From a virus, in IMG/VR virus record IMGVR_UViG_3300031951_013549, positions 1 to 33,125 of that record: 33,125 nucleotides of DNA; one strand, written 5' to 3'. The notes under the pieces are model-generated. The model had not been told where the DNA came from and searched no databases. It saw only the letters and a list, made by a program, of their open reading frames with translations. Position 1 is the first letter of the stretch; every line of letters starts with the position of its first letter. Shown in pieces: positions 1-9,876 of this stretch. The position numbers and the translations under genes were made by a program.

Positions 1-251
1 GTTACACTAACAATTCCAACATTGTTTGCAATCGAAACAATATACTCAAGTGGAGTGATTCCATTCTTCGCCATAGAATACTGGTACTCAGATGTTTGGA
101 TTCCATCATGACTAATATCAAGCGTCGAGTAATGAGTAGTGTTTCCAGTTGTTATATAAACGTCATAGTGAATAATCTTCTCTGTTGGCAGATTGAAAGT
201 ATCAATTGCCTGTAAAGAAGTATTTGTCGATGTGTATACTATATTTGTCAT
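1..251 (-). CDS. Hypothetical protein, 3' end beyond window edge
   Basis: An open frame begins with ATG at 251 on the minus strand and stays open for 83 codons to the left edge, so only the N-terminus is seen. Its ATG overlaps the TGA stop of the giant fibre gene (ATGA), which argues for translational coupling, and a GGAAG stretch lies just upstream. The visible protein starts [20 protein letters not shown] and is rich in Thr, Ser, Ile and Tyr, with alternating hydrophobic residues typical of beta-structured virion proteins. I see no signal peptide, membrane segment or catalytic motif. Given its place after an S74-type fibre, a fibre accessory or virion protein is likely, but this is inferred from position only. 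Confidence 0.7.
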   Translation of the reverse strand, partial: MTNIVYTSTNTSLQAIDTFNLPTEKIIHYDVYITTGNTTHYSTLDISHDGIQTSEYQYSMAKNGITPLEYIVSIANNVGIVSV

Positions 252-3200
252 CTAGCTTCCAGCTCTTCTACTTTTGCAGTCAGTTCCTTGATTGCTTCGA
301 TAAGAAGTGGAACCAGTCTTGAGTAGTCTACGGTCAGATATTCTTCACCAGACTTAGAAACAATTGTTCCATCTTCAAGTGTTTCATAATCCACAGGAGC
401 AAGAGCAACTGCTTCTGGAAGTACTGCTTTCACTTGTTGAGCAGATACACCAACTTGCTGCTTTTCGTTCTTATAACCCAGTGAACGGGCTAAATCATTT
501 TCTATATATGTAAAGCCACTAAGAGATTTAACCTTAGTAAGTGCATTGTCAAGGTTGCCTGTCTTAGTCTTTAGACGTTCGTCAGAGTAATAAGCCGTAA
601 TGTTACCAGTGGCTGCGATCTGGTTATCTACCAAGAATGCCTTAGAGTTATAAACACGCACCCAAGTGCTATCATTCATCCAAATTCCACCACCATGGGT
701 TTGTTGATACCAGCCAGTGTTGTCCTGAGAACGGAACCAATCATTAGCGTAAACCGACGAGAATTGGGATGCGCCGTTTGGATTGGCGTAATATCCAGTG
801 TTATCGCTATCGTAATAGATTGGTGCTCGAAGTGCGCCGCCGGCAACCAAATCTGCAAGAGATTGAACGTTGCCGTCCACTAGCAATCTTACCGAGAAGT
901 CTCCGCCGTTAGCCCCACCCAATCCATGGATACGGAAGTCTCCTTGAGGACCCTGATCAGTTGTATTTCGTACAGCAATACCAGGGTAGTTATCCCAAGA
1001 TCTATCAAACCCACAACGTAGATTGATAAGTTCCGTTTTATATAGAATGGACGTGCCGTTTGGATCAGTATAATAACCGGTATCGTTGAGATCGTAGAAG
1101 ATAGGAGCACGCATGTCTCCGTTTGCTCTTGTACTTGAATCTAACTGAGCTACGTTTGTTCCATTCACAATACACATCAGACCGTGCGAAGACAATGATG
1201 CCGCTGGACCACCTGCTGAAGGATAAGACCACCAGAGACCATATGCTCCAGAAAGGCTTGTTCCGTCTGCATTACCCTTATAAGCATCGCCCATTGCATA
1301 AACACACTGGAAGCGTGTCGATGCGTATAGGCCTACAATACCATGACCGTAGTTTTGGTTAAAATAATGAAATCCGTTTTGTTGTGAAGTAGCCCAATAC
1401 GATGTTCCGGTGGGATCCATGTAGTAGCCGGTGTTGTTGCTATCATAGAAGATAGTACCATCAACACGTCCACCTGAATATATTCCAGTAGGACAATAGA
1501 TATTATAGGAAGCCGAAGTAGACGATGTACCAAAGCCCCAGCAGTTATCAGCATAACTATAGTAAGCTGCCCAACGCCCACCAGTCTCAAAATAGAAACC
1601 TCCATTGGCGCCTGTAAACATTAGGTGAGGAGTATTTCCACCCTCATAGAAATGTATCCCGCGCCAACCGTTTCGGGACCCACGAATAGCAACAGATCCA
1701 TAGCTAGAAAGATCGTTGCCATGTATATGCGCATCATTTGTATTTGGCCAGTAAAGTCCATAGGATCCATTGAATTGTATCCATGAATTTGGCTGGAAGT
1801 ATGCACTGCCCGATAGGGAGAGGCTGTAGAGATATGAACTGCCATTTGGATTTACGTAATAGCCGGTGTTGTTACTATCATAGAAGATAGGTGCGCGCAT
1901 ATCAACCTGAGCGACCACTGCGCCGTCATTACCAATGCTCAGTCGCAGCGATCCTCCAGTGCCATGTGTGATAGCATTATGAGTATAGAAATTAATTGTC
2001 GTAGCAGGATTGGCTTCGTAAATGGATCCACCAATAACAACTTGGTTTTCGGTTGACGAAGCATACAAGCCAATCATCGATACGCCTTCGCTCTCAGACG
2101 TATCGTTATAGTGTGATCCAGTTAGATAAGACCACTTATTAGCTCCTTCTCCAGCCTGCCCCATCTTAATATTACCACCAGCCTGATTACCTGCGCTGAT
2201 GACGCGTAGCTTCACAATCTGGGATGTGCTAGCAGGATCGGTATAGAAAGCAGTATCGCTGCTATCATAGAAAATAGGAGCTCTTAAACTATTGGCTGCT
2301 TGGGCAAAATTGCCAGATTTGCCGACAGCAAATATCTCTGTTCCCAAATCTTCCGAATCATAGAAACGAATACCACCATAATTAGCTTGCGCGCCCATAC
2401 GTATACCCGTATGCCAGCGTAAGTCTAGCTTATTATAATTACCACCATAGTCTTCCAGGTTTGTCCCAATGTAGTAGTTACCTTGAGCATCACTATCAGC
2501 ACTACCAAACATTAGACGACGACCAGTTACAGCATTGTAGGCGTTTTGATTTTCGTTTCCGCCAATGGTAACATAGCCAGATTGATCTATGTAAATGGCA
2601 TCATTTCGCGTACCGCCGTAGCGAGTGTAAAATGTTAACGAGCCTTGGGTCCAGTTTCCACTGTCACCAGCAATTTGTTTTTTGGCAACAATACCAGCCA
2701 AGTTAACAGCATTGCCACTGCCTTGCGCTTCGCGAGAAACGAATGCCATAGCTACTGTTGTTTCATCGCCACCGTTTTCATTATACAATGAAATTGCAGG
2801 ACGCGATCCGTTGATACCAGCTGTAGCATTATCTGCACGAACTAACAGACCAGGAGTGTGATCGCCTGGGTTTCTGTATGTCGCACCTTCCCACTGGAAG
2901 TGTGATTGGCCGTTTACTGTCTGACCACCACCAAGTGACATATTGACCAAGATAGACGTACTAGCAGGATCGGTATAATATCCAGTGTTATCGCTATCAT
3001 AGAAAAGCGGTGAGCGGGTTGAGTTGTTGATCTGTGTATACGTTGTAAATACCCAGAGGCGCGGGTTGTATGTCGAGCCGTTATAGTCGCCGATTGATAG
3101 ACGCCCGTTACCGCTAGCACCGTTGGGAAAATAAACCGAGTGCTCATAAGGGCCACCACCCATGTCCGTACCAAGACCCATCCATGCGGCACCATCGGCA

Positions 3201-6200
3201 TCGAGACCATAAGTCTGTATACGTGGATATCCTGCATTACCTCCACGAACTTGGATAGCTGCAGTATTATTTGCACCGCCTTTTGTGGCGTAAATGGTTA
3301 CTAGGTTGGAAAGACTATTAGGGTCGGTGTAATAGGATGTATTGTCGCTATCGTAGAAGATAGGAGCGCGGAAACTAGCATAAGCGTAGCCAATGTTTCC
3401 TACTTCTAAGTTCACCGGCGCATAGGTGTTTCTGAGATCGCCACTAATATTAACAAATGTTTCTGTCGTGGTTTGGAACACAGACCAGTTGCCAGCAAGA
3501 TTCATTACACCATCATAAAACGATCCATTATGAATCTTACGAAGACGAATCGTTCCGTAACTCCAGGATGAAGTTGTACCACCAAATACAACACAGAATC
3601 GGTTGTTCGTACCATCGTTTTTTACACCAAGACGAATAGACTTGTTTGTATAACCAATAATATTACAACCTGTATTATACCACGAGCTGCTCCAGTTGTG
3701 ACCGCCAATGATTACAGTTGCGGTGTATTGTCCAGTGTATTCGTAGATATCAAATACCATGTGAACCATACCATAGTTCGCCGTAGTACCAGGCAAGTAG
3801 AATATTACTTCGCCAGTTGAGGATCCAGCAGCAGACCACTCGATTTCAGGGTGAGCAAAGTTATTACCCTGTTCGATTGTTCTGTTTTGGCCAATGGTAA
3901 TTTTCTTACCCCATGAGGTACCATCGTATCCCCATAGAGCAGCATCGTTATTCTCGTCAAGTTGCCAATTCATTGCACGAGTATTACCAGCATTAGCAAA
4001 GTAAATGCTGCTTGCAATACTCGACGACCCATCAATAAAGGACCTGAATCCGCTACCAGCGCGAGTTTCAACTGTTACTAACTGCGAAGTGCCATTCGGA
4101 TTAACGTATCGATTCGTGTCGTCTGTATCGTAGAAGATAGGAGCACGGAAGTCAGCGCTAGCTGTTGCAGATCCACTACTATTTACTGTAAATCTCCAAG
4201 CGCCCAAATAGAAACCAGCAGAACCGCTGTTTTCAGAACCCATGAATATATCAGATCCACCGTTAAAACTGAGCCATACGCCTGGTGATCCTCCATTGAG
4301 GAATGGTGTTCCAGAACCATCACCGACTGATATTCGGTTTTGGAATCGAGCTTGATTTAATCTACTTGTACTTGCACCATCAAAGTAATACGTGGTATCA
4401 TCACTATCATAGAAGACAGGAGAACGGGTAGAGCCATCAAACTGCGCGATACCAGTATTCGTGATAGATGCAACATTCACCCCGGTAAAATCGTTTCCAC
4501 CTACGGTAGCGCGACGGAATATCCATGCTCGGCCAGACGTATCCATTGTAAAGTATGTGTTATAACTTGCGGTTGCTGCGCCGTGCGTTGCCCAAACACC
4601 GCCAACATTTTTAAATCCAATGGCAGACGTGGTAGTGTTACCACTATCCCATAAGAATAATTGGTTACCCGTTCCTTGAGCACTTTGATCTCCTCTAATA
4701 GCTACACTCCACAGCTGAGAGTAACCTGTAGGATCTGCATAGTAACCAGTATCATTCGAATCATAGAAAACAGGTGCACGAAGAGATACTTGCCCTGTTG
4801 CATAGCCGCTTCCAACAAATAACGAATACGTTCCGGTATCGTTGGTACCATCTGTATAGAAATCAAGGCCACAGCCACCAGTTCTAATTCTAGCATTGTT
4901 GTTAACATCTAACGGACTAATCCAAACAAAGTCAGAGTTATCATTGTTTTGAATTTGAAGCGCAGATGTCCAACCTCCTGGATAATTTCCAAAAAGTATC
5001 TCGCTTTGTGTCGCGTCTTTAATAACTACTGTACGTCCAGCTGCTCCGTTAGTTGCAGTGTTGAATTTTGTAGTATAAAGATTTGAACCACCCGCCATAT
5101 TAGAGTAATAAGCAGTGTCATCGCTATCATAGAAAACAGGCGCACGAACATCTGCCCCACTTTGCAAAGAATTGTTTGTGTAAACAATTGTAGGAGCTGT
5201 AAAATCAGAAATGTTTGTTGCAGATGGTGATTGATATACAAGTATGTTACCGCCATGTGCACCATGAGAAGTAACTTCTGGCCAGCTGGTTTCAATATAA
5301 GTTTGGTATGTAGTGTAATACATCACATCAACATAAACAGAAATATAATAAAAATCACCAGACACTTGAACTGGAGAACTGCAAGCAACCTGTGCATGTC
5401 TTCCGCGAGGAGATGCACCTGCTATAAGATAACAGTGTACGTTATTATAATCATAGGAAATTGACCAGCGCTGATAATCACCGCCGTAATAGTAGTTATT
5501 GTGGATTTCTACAAATGTAGTACCAGCCCCATGCCAGTCATTAAAATCAATATAAAGTCTGGCAATTTCATGGCGTCTAGCTTGTGTACCAGCAGCACCC
5601 AATGCTCCAAGATAATATTTGCGGTGCGCTCCCATAATTGATGTGCTTGTTGCAACAATGGTATTAGCATTTGTAATGCTATAACCATTCATATTCACAT
5701 TAGCTTGAGCAGTTCCACCCCACGATCCGGTATAACCAATTGGACCTTGAGCACCCTGTGGACCAGTAGGTCCTTGTGGACCAGTAGCACCTTGAGGTCC
5801 CTGTGCACCAGGAATACCAGCAGATCCAGTGAAGCCAATCGCTCCCTGTGGACCTGTAGCTCCTTGTGGACCAGTAGCACCTTGCGGTCCGGTTGGTCCC
5901 ATTGGTCCTATTACACCCTGTGGACCTGTTGCGCCCTGTGGACCTTGTGCTCCCGCAGGACCCTGCGCACCTTGAGCACCGGTAACTCCTTGTGCTCCTT
6001 GTGGACCAGTAGCACCTTGAGGACCAGTAAGTCCTTGGGCACCTTGTGGCCCAGTCGCTCCCTGAGGACCTTGAGCACCAGTAGCTCCTTGTGGGCCAGT
6101 AAGTCCTTGAGGTCCTTGAGCACCAGTAGCTCCTTGTGGGCCCTGTGCACCAGGAATACCAGCAGATCCAGTGAAGCCAATCGCTCCCTGCGGTCCTGTA

Positions 6201-7762
6201 GGTCCTTGAGCACCAGTCGGACCCTGAGCACCCGTAGCACCCTGCACACCTTGAGGACCTATAGCACCCTGTGGACCGGTTGCTCCTTGTGTACCTGTAG
6301 GACCTTGTGCACCTTTAACGTTCTGAAGCTCGATAGCATTTAACGTAGGACCAGATGTTTCACCAAAATGCGTATTGCCACCCTGAGTAACTGTGCAATA
6401 GAGATAATAAGTATACGTTCCAGCTGCAGGGTTGTCGATGTGTGTAAATGCAAATGGACTGTTTTCACTGCCGGCAGATCCTTCATAGTGAACGTTGCCA
6501 CTAATAGGTGTTGACCCACGCCAAAGTTGCAACTTACCCCAAGACCCAACTGCTTTATTTTCTGCATCACCGTATGCACCAATCTGTACAGGTGAACCAC
6601 TAGTTGTGATAGTTACCGATGCTATTGCTTTAGGGACCGAATCGCTTGTAGTTACAAAAATCTGCGGAGCAGTATTCTGAACCCAGTTGATTGCTCCCAT
6701 AAGAGCAGAACCAGTGAAACCAATAACGCCCTGAGGTCCTTGTGGTCCAGTTGCACCTTGTGGGCCAGTAGCACCCTGTGGACCTGTTGGACCAGCGACT
6801 GTAGAAGCAGAACCAGTAAAACCTATAGCACCTTGTGCACCCTGAGCGCCTTGTGCTCCAGTAGGACCTTGTGTGCCGGTTGGTCCTTGAGCTCCTGCTG
6901 GTCCTTGTGCACCCTGAGCACCTTGTGCTCCAGTAGCTCCTGTCGAACCAGTATAACCTGGATTGTTTGACCAGTATACTGAAGTTCCGTCTGAAACAAG
7001 CGCTTGGCCTGCAGTACCTAGAGATCCATTGGCATAGATTGAATTTGCATAAAGAGTATTTGCTTGGAAGTCAGCAATCTTAAAGCTGGCATTTGCTGTA
7101 TCAATAAACGGTGAAGTGTCTGGCTCTGGAAGATAACTATCAAAGACTTTATATCGACCATCAGTCGCATCACGAAAGAAGCCAGTGTGATGATACGTTC
7201 CGTCGTTATATCCTGCCGAGAAACCAATATCAGGATTCGAGTCGGTCTTACCACGAGCAGTACCACCAGAGCTATATGAATCTACATTGGTATTTGAAAC
7301 AGTAAAGTGAGTAGCATTGGCAAATAGAATGTTGTTATAAGTTCCGTTGAAAGAACTTGGCGAAATGCCGGCAACAAATACATCCCATCCAGCAGAGAAG
7401 TTGTTGTTTGCAACAAACGTAACAGTAGAGCCATTACCAGTAGCATTCGTAACCGTAGCAAGAATACCTTGGTTCATATAAAGCATGTTATCAGTAATAG
7501 ACAGGTTATTGCCTGAGATACTGATAGTTGTACCAGTTACACTGAGGTTACCACCAATTGTAACATTACCACCAACATTCAACGAGGCTAGATTTGCACC
7601 GACTTCAAATGCAACAGATCCGTTTGAGGAGTAGACTTTATGGTCAGTAAGATTAACTGCAAACTCGCCAGCATCAATATAAGATGTGTTGCCAGAGTTT
7701 GTGGTGTTTGGTGTACGGCCAGAAATAGTCGTACGTTTGAATTGAATCTTATTGTTTGCCAT
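248..7762 (-). CDS. Giant collagen-like tail fibre with C-terminal S74 self-cleaving chaperone
   Basis: This 2504-residue protein is probably a long receptor-binding tail fibre. Residues 1-60 resemble the N-terminal domain seen in phage fibres and the major tropism determinant ([14 protein letters not shown], then [17 protein letters not shown]). Residues ~269-353 and ~483-681 are Gly-X-Y collagen-like blocks broken by IGFTGS-type motifs. From ~870 to ~2325 about eleven copies of an R(A/S)P(I/V/L)FYDS..T.YY.(D/N)P motif punctuate variable beta-rich segments. The C-terminus is a peptidase S74 (intramolecular chaperone of endosialidase) domain with SDERLK at 2393-2398, then a coiled-coil tail ending in VEELEAR. 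I chose the ATG at 7762 because GGGGAG lies 4 nt upstream. A TTG four codons earlier (7774) leaves no room for that site. A perfect T4-type late octamer lies 65 bp upstream. Collagen-like plus S74 fibres of this build are common in marine myoviruses. The receptor is unknown. Confidence 0.9.
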   Translation of the reverse strand: MANNKIQFKRTTISGRTPNTTNSGNTSYIDAGEFAVNLTDHKVYSSNGSVAFEVGANLASLNVGGNVTIGGNLSVTGTTISISGNNLSITDNMLYMNQGILATVTNATGNGSTVTFVANNNFSAGWDVFVAGISPSSFNGTYNNILFANATHFTVSNTNVDSYSSGGTARGKTDSNPDIGFSAGYNDGTYHHTGFFRDATDGRYKVFDSYLPEPDTSPFIDTANASFKIADFQANTLYANSIYANGSLGTAGQALVSDGTSVYWSNNPGYTGSTGATGAQGAQGAQGPAGAQGPTGTQGPTGAQGAQGAQGAIGFTGSASTVAGPTGPQGATGPQGATGPQGPQGVIGFTGSALMGAINWVQNTAPQIFVTTSDSVPKAIASVTITTSGSPVQIGAYGDAENKAVGSWGKLQLWRGSTPISGNVHYEGSAGSENSPFAFTHIDNPAAGTYTYYLYCTVTQGGNTHFGETSGPTLNAIELQNVKGAQGPTGTQGATGPQGAIGPQGVQGATGAQGPTGAQGPTGPQGAIGFTGSAGIPGAQGPQGATGAQGPQGLTGPQGATGAQGPQGATGPQGAQGLTGPQGATGPQGAQGVTGAQGAQGPAGAQGPQGATGPQGVIGPMGPTGPQGATGPQGATGPQGAIGFTGSAGIPGAQGPQGATGPQGPTGPQGAQGPIGYTGSWGGTAQANVNMNGYSITNANTIVATSTSIMGAHRKYYLGALGAAGTQARRHEIARLYIDFNDWHGAGTTFVEIHNNYYYGGDYQRWSISYDYNNVHCYLIAGASPRGRHAQVACSSPVQVSGDFYYISVYVDVMYYTTYQTYIETSWPEVTSHGAHGGNILVYQSPSATNISDFTAPTIVYTNNSLQSGADVRAPVFYDSDDTAYYSNMAGGSNLYTTKFNTATNGAAGRTVVIKDATQSEILFGNYPGGWTSALQIQNNDNSDFVWISPLDVNNNARIRTGGCGLDFYTDGTNDTGTYSLFVGSGYATGQVSLRAPVFYDSNDTGYYADPTGYSQLWSVAIRGDQSAQGTGNQLFLWDSGNTTTSAIGFKNVGGVWATHGAATASYNTYFTMDTSGRAWIFRRATVGGNDFTGVNVASITNTGIAQFDGSTRSPVFYDSDDTTYYFDGASTSRLNQARFQNRISVGDGSGTPFLNGGSPGVWLSFNGGSDIFMGSENSGSAGFYLGAWRFTVNSSGSATASADFRAPIFYDTDDTNRYVNPNGTSQLVTVETRAGSGFRSFIDGSSSIASSIYFANAGNTRAMNWQLDENNDAALWGYDGTSWGKKITIGQNRTIEQGNNFAHPEIEWSAAGSSTGEVIFYLPGTTANYGMVHMVFDIYEYTGQYTATVIIGGHNWSSSWYNTGCNIIGYTNKSIRLGVKNDGTNNRFCVVFGGTTSSWSYGTIRLRKIHNGSFYDGVMNLAGNWSVFQTTTETFVNISGDLRNTYAPVNLEVGNIGYAYASFRAPIFYDSDNTSYYTDPNSLSNLVTIYATKGGANNTAAIQVRGGNAGYPRIQTYGLDADGAAWMGLGTDMGGGPYEHSVYFPNGASGNGRLSIGDYNGSTYNPRLWVFTTYTQINNSTRSPLFYDSDNTGYYTDPASTSILVNMSLGGGQTVNGQSHFQWEGATYRNPGDHTPGLLVRADNATAGINGSRPAISLYNENGGDETTVAMAFVSREAQGSGNAVNLAGIVAKKQIAGDSGNWTQGSLTFYTRYGGTRNDAIYIDQSGYVTIGGNENQNAYNAVTGRRLMFGSADSDAQGNYYIGTNLEDYGGNYNKLDLRWHTGIRMGAQANYGGIRFYDSEDLGTEIFAVGKSGNFAQAANSLRAPIFYDSSDTAFYTDPASTSQIVKLRVISAGNQAGGNIKMGQAGEGANKWSYLTGSHYNDTSESEGVSMIGLYASSTENQVVIGGSIYEANPATTINFYTHNAITHGTGGSLRLSIGNDGAVVAQVDMRAPIFYDSNNTGYYVNPNGSSYLYSLSLSGSAYFQPNSWIQFNGSYGLYWPNTNDAHIHGNDLSSYGSVAIRGSRNGWRGIHFYEGGNTPHLMFTGANGGFYFETGGRWAAYYSYADNCWGFGTSSTSASYNIYCPTGIYSGGRVDGTIFYDSNNTGYYMDPTGTSYWATSQQNGFHYFNQNYGHGIVGLYASTRFQCVYAMGDAYKGNADGTSLSGAYGLWWSYPSAGGPAASLSSHGLMCIVNGTNVAQLDSSTRANGDMRAPIFYDLNDTGYYTDPNGTSILYKTELINLRCGFDRSWDNYPGIAVRNTTDQGPQGDFRIHGLGGANGGDFSVRLLVDGNVQSLADLVAGGALRAPIYYDSDNTGYYANPNGASQFSSVYANDWFRSQDNTGWYQQTHGGGIWMNDSTWVRVYNSKAFLVDNQIAATGNITAYYSDERLKTKTGNLDNALTKVKSLSGFTYIENDLARSLGYKNEKQQVGVSAQQVKAVLPEAVALAPVDYETLEDGTIVSKSGEEYLTVDYSRLVPLLIEAIKELTAKVEELEAR
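251..586 (-). other. Peptidase S74 / endosialidase chaperone domain of the giant fibre
   Basis: The last 112 residues of the fibre match the S74 pattern: YYSDERLKT, then a conserved GFTYIEND segment, the [19 protein letters not shown] motif, [19 protein letters not shown] and a short heptad-like tail. In this family the Ser and Lys of SDERLK form the catalytic dyad, and both are present (Ser2393, Lys2398). Cleavage is expected just before Ser2393, releasing the trimeric chaperone once the fibre has folded. Confidence 0.88.
1425..1455. repeat. FYDS-motif DNA repeat (partner 1860-1890)
   Basis: The DNA coding for the [10 protein letters not shown] motif at 1425-1455 matches 1860-1890 at 30 of 31 bases. 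Other FYDS copies share the protein motif but are more diverged at the DNA level. It is one of about eleven motif copies between roughly 800 and 5150. Confidence 0.8.
5799..5848. repeat. 50-bp perfect direct repeat, copy 1 (partner 6141-6190)
   Basis: The 50 bases beginning ccctgtgcaccaggaatacc and ending aatcgctccctg are identical at 5799-5848 and 6141-6190, 342 bp apart. Since 342 is divisible by three, recombination between the copies would delete or duplicate 114 residues of collagen-like stalk in frame. Confidence 0.9.
6141..6190. repeat. 50-bp perfect direct repeat, copy 2 (partner 5799-5848)
   Basis: Identical to 5799-5848, base for base. Codon choice outside the repeat differs, which suggests recent duplication or gene conversion rather than only protein-level constraint. 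Confidence 0.9.
6703..6957 (-). repeat. First collagen-like Gly-X-Y block of the giant fibre
   Basis: Encodes a run of [12 protein letters not shown] and similar triplets, ending in a VIGFTGSA motif. An internal AIGFTGSAS plus STVAG break splits the run. Such blocks form trimeric triple helices in phage fibres. The C-rich and G-rich strands are highly repetitive, which invites slippage and recombination with the second block. Confidence 0.85.
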
Positions 7763-7796
7763 ATGGCTCCCCAAAGCAGATATATATCTTGTAAGC

Positions 7797-7810
7797 CAAC
7801 TATTTAGTTG
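7797..7810. repeat. 14-bp dyad overlapping the -35 box
   Basis: CAACTA-TT-TAGTTG is a perfect inverted repeat whose right arm overlaps the first three bases of the -35 hexamer (7808-7813). It could be an operator for the plus-strand promoter, or a small hairpin in the 5' leader of the giant fibre mRNA. A second, 12-bp palindrome (AGATATATATCT) lies at 7778-7789. Function is not shown. Confidence 0.5.
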
Positions 7811-7836
7811 ACAGTATTATTGTTTTTATTTATAAT
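7808..7836 (+). promoter_or_regulatory. Perfect sigma-70 promoter for the glycosyltransferase pair
   Basis: TTGACA at 7808-7813 and TATAAT at 7831-7836 are separated by exactly 17 bp, so both hexamers and the spacing match the bacterial housekeeping consensus. No extended -10 TG is present. The expected start of transcription, about 7 bp after the -10 box, falls on or next to the ATG at 7843, so the main transcript may be leaderless. The -10 box overlaps the late octamer on the other strand. Confidence 0.75.
7827..7834 (-). promoter_or_regulatory. T4-type late promoter octamer for the giant fibre
   Basis: On the minus strand this reads TATAAATA, the full T4 late-promoter consensus recognised by the gp55 sigma factor. 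It lies 65 bp before the fibre ATG at 7762. One perfect match per strand or two is expected by chance in DNA of this composition, so the position, not the match alone, is the argument. Presence of gp55 in this phage is assumed from the T4-like gene order. Confidence 0.65.
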
Positions 7837-7842
7837 GGAACT

Positions 7843-9876
7843 ATGATGAAGATTGCTTTTATAGATACACTCGGCTTGACCTATGACGGATCCACTCTTG
7901 AAAAAAGAGGACTTGGAGGATCTGAATCGGCCGTAATTCGCATGTCCGAAGAACTTGCCAAGATAGGCTTTGATGTTACCGTTTATAACGACTGCATGTC
8001 AGACGACTCTAAACCTGGTATTTACAATGATGTAAAATACTCACCAGTCGAAAACGCCAAAATCCAGTGTTTAAAATATGATGTGGTTGTTGTTTCTCGT
8101 TCAATTAAACCAATTGCAGAAGACTGGGGAACTGTACTAGAAGCAAAACATGTCGCTCTCTGGATGCATGATACCTTCTGTGAAGGCGATGATCAGATCG
8201 AATATCTAGTTAATGTCGGCAAGCTCCAAGAGATCTTTACGCTCTCTGACTGGCATACAGGTTATGTTACTCATTGCGATCACGGATTCCGTCGTAACTA
8301 TGATGTTCTGAAAAATCATATTTTTCTGACACGCAATGGTATAGGTAATATGAATCCAGGTTGGATTGATATTCGTGACAAGGATCCGAACCTCTTTGTA
8401 TTCAATGCATCTGTGACCAAGGGAATGGTTCCTCTTGTCAAACAGATCTGGCCAGAGGTGAAGCGCCGTATTCCAGATGCAAAACTTAAGATCGTCGGTG
8501 GCTACTATAAGTTCCGTGAAGCGGCAGAACCAGACCAGCAGCAGAAGGACTGGACTGAACTTATGCTGCATCATGGGCACAGCATTGAGTTCACCGGAGT
8601 AATTACTCAGCAAGAGATCTCGGATATCCTACGCAAAGCTTCCTACATGATATATCCTGTAGGTTTTCCAGAGACGTTTGGCATCTCTACACTTGAAGCA
8701 CTGGCTCATAATGTGCCACTCATTACATGTCAGTTTGGTGCCCTCGAAGAGACGGCAATCGATCTAGCATCGTGGAAGATTAAATATCCTGTTGAACCAA
8801 ACTGGGCAATGCACTGGCTGAACCAAGAACACCAGGTGAATTTATTTGTTGACAAGGTCGTAGAAGCATATAATAATCCTTATCTGCGCCAGCAGAAGAT
8901 GTATGCTTGTAACCAGGTGAAAGATATTTGTACTTGGGATACGGTTGCTCTTCAATGGAAGCAACATCTGTATAAGAAACTTGGTGAATACTTACCTGTT
9001 GATGAGTATCGTAAGGTTACAAAGATTAACCATAAGGTTCGTAAAGTATTCAACCGTCGGTTCTTGAATGCAGAGGAACTCCAACCAGTTAAGATCTCAG
9101 ATGAAAAATCTATAGCTATTATTACACCTGTATATAATGCTGAAGCATACATCGAAAGGTGTATTCGATCTGTAGCCGCACAAGATTATACTGACTATCA
9201 CATGTATATTATTGATGATTACTCAACAGATAATACAGTGAAGGTCGCCAAGGAAACCATCAACTCGCTTCCACAATGGCAACGTTGGCACTTTACTCTT
9301 CTACAAAACGAAGAGAATCTTGGCGCTGTTGCAAATCACTACGATACGATCAAGCAATTGATAACAGAACAGTATATCATGCTTCTTGATGGTGATGATT
9401 CACTTGTCAACGATCCGACTATCTTTCACATGTACAATAACCTCTATCATGAAGGTGCAGAGTTTACATACGGATCATGTTGGTCTATGGCCGATAACAT
9501 TCCATTGATTGCTCAGGAATATCCACCTGAAATTAAGGCAAACAAATTCTATCGTTCGTACAGATTTAATTGGAACATGCCGTACACGCATCTGCGTACG
9601 TTTAAATCTTCGCTAGTTAAAAACTTGACAAAAGAAGATTTACAGATTGATGGAAAATGGCCAAGAGCAGGTGGTGATACTTCATTGTTCTATTATCTAA
9701 TTGAACGAGCAGATCAGAACAAGGTTGTATGCGTAACAGATATTGTAGTTAACTATAATGATTTGAATCCAATCAACGACTACAAAGTACATGCAGAAGA
9801 ACAGAACAAGACCGCTGCAAAAGTATTGAACACTTCGCCATTCTTTCCAGGACAGATCGATCTCAGACCGTTATGA
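7843..9876 (+). CDS. Two-domain glycosyltransferase: GT-B (GT4-like) fused to GT-A (GT2-like)
   Basis: This 677-residue protein joins two sugar transferase modules and should act in the host cytoplasm on a nucleotide-sugar donor. Residues 1-~385 look like a GT-B fold, GT4-like enzyme: GLGGSES near 23-29 (N-terminal donor/acceptor loop), a KLKIVGG strand near 214-220, and the E-x7-E motif with Glu277 and Glu285 in PETFGISTLEALA. Residues ~422-677 look like a GT-A, GT2-like domain: IAIITPVYNAEAYIERC at 424-440, IIDDYSTDNT at 456-465, a DGD metal motif at 516-518 and GGDTS at 610-614. There is no signal peptide or membrane segment. ATG codons occur at 7843 and 7846; GGA lies 4 and 7 nt upstream respectively, so the second may be used. 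The gene runs against all its neighbours. Acceptor and sugar cannot be read from sequence. Confidence 0.92.
   Translation: MMKIAFIDTLGLTYDGSTLEKRGLGGSESAVIRMSEELAKIGFDVTVYNDCMSDDSKPGIYNDVKYSPVENAKIQCLKYDVVVVSRSIKPIAEDWGTVLEAKHVALWMHDTFCEGDDQIEYLVNVGKLQEIFTLSDWHTGYVTHCDHGFRRNYDVLKNHIFLTRNGIGNMNPGWIDIRDKDPNLFVFNASVTKGMVPLVKQIWPEVKRRIPDAKLKIVGGYYKFREAAEPDQQQKDWTELMLHHGHSIEFTGVITQQEISDILRKASYMIYPVGFPETFGISTLEALAHNVPLITCQFGALEETAIDLASWKIKYPVEPNWAMHWLNQEHQVNLFVDKVVEAYNNPYLRQQKMYACNQVKDICTWDTVALQWKQHLYKKLGEYLPVDEYRKVTKINHKVRKVFNRRFLNAEELQPVKISDEKSIAIITPVYNAEAYIERCIRSVAAQDYTDYHMYIIDDYSTDNTVKVAKETINSLPQWQRWHFTLLQNEENLGAVANHYDTIKQLITEQYIMLLDGDDSLVNDPTIFHMYNNLYHEGAEFTYGSCWSMADNIPLIAQEYPPEIKANKFYRSYRFNWNMPYTHLRTFKSSLVKNLTKEDLQIDGKWPRAGGDTSLFYYLIERADQNKVVCVTDIVVNYNDLNPINDYKVHAEEQNKTAAKVLNTSPFFPGQIDLRPL

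Larger units (their letters stand above)
5720..6316 (-). repeat. Second, longer collagen-like Gly-X-Y block of the giant fibre
   Basis: Encodes about 200 residues of almost unbroken Gly-X-Y with [12 protein letters not shown] and GLTGPQ patterns. It is capped by a GYTGSWGG motif and contains two identical [20 protein letters not shown] segments. Threonine is common in the third position of triplets (GPT, GAT). Confidence 0.85.

Noticed and set aside
5705-6343. A 212-codon plus-strand frame antisense to the collagen-like block.
   Set aside because: Its Trp/Ser/Leu/Thr repeats are the complement of Gly-X-Y codons, not an independent protein.
7760-7774. The extended fibre frame would begin M-G-S-H-M over a CATATG site, exactly like an expression-vector tag remnant.
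   Set aside because: The upstream DNA is natural phage spacer with no vector features, and GGGGAG in that stretch serves as the ribosome site for the ATG at 7762. The resemblance is chance.
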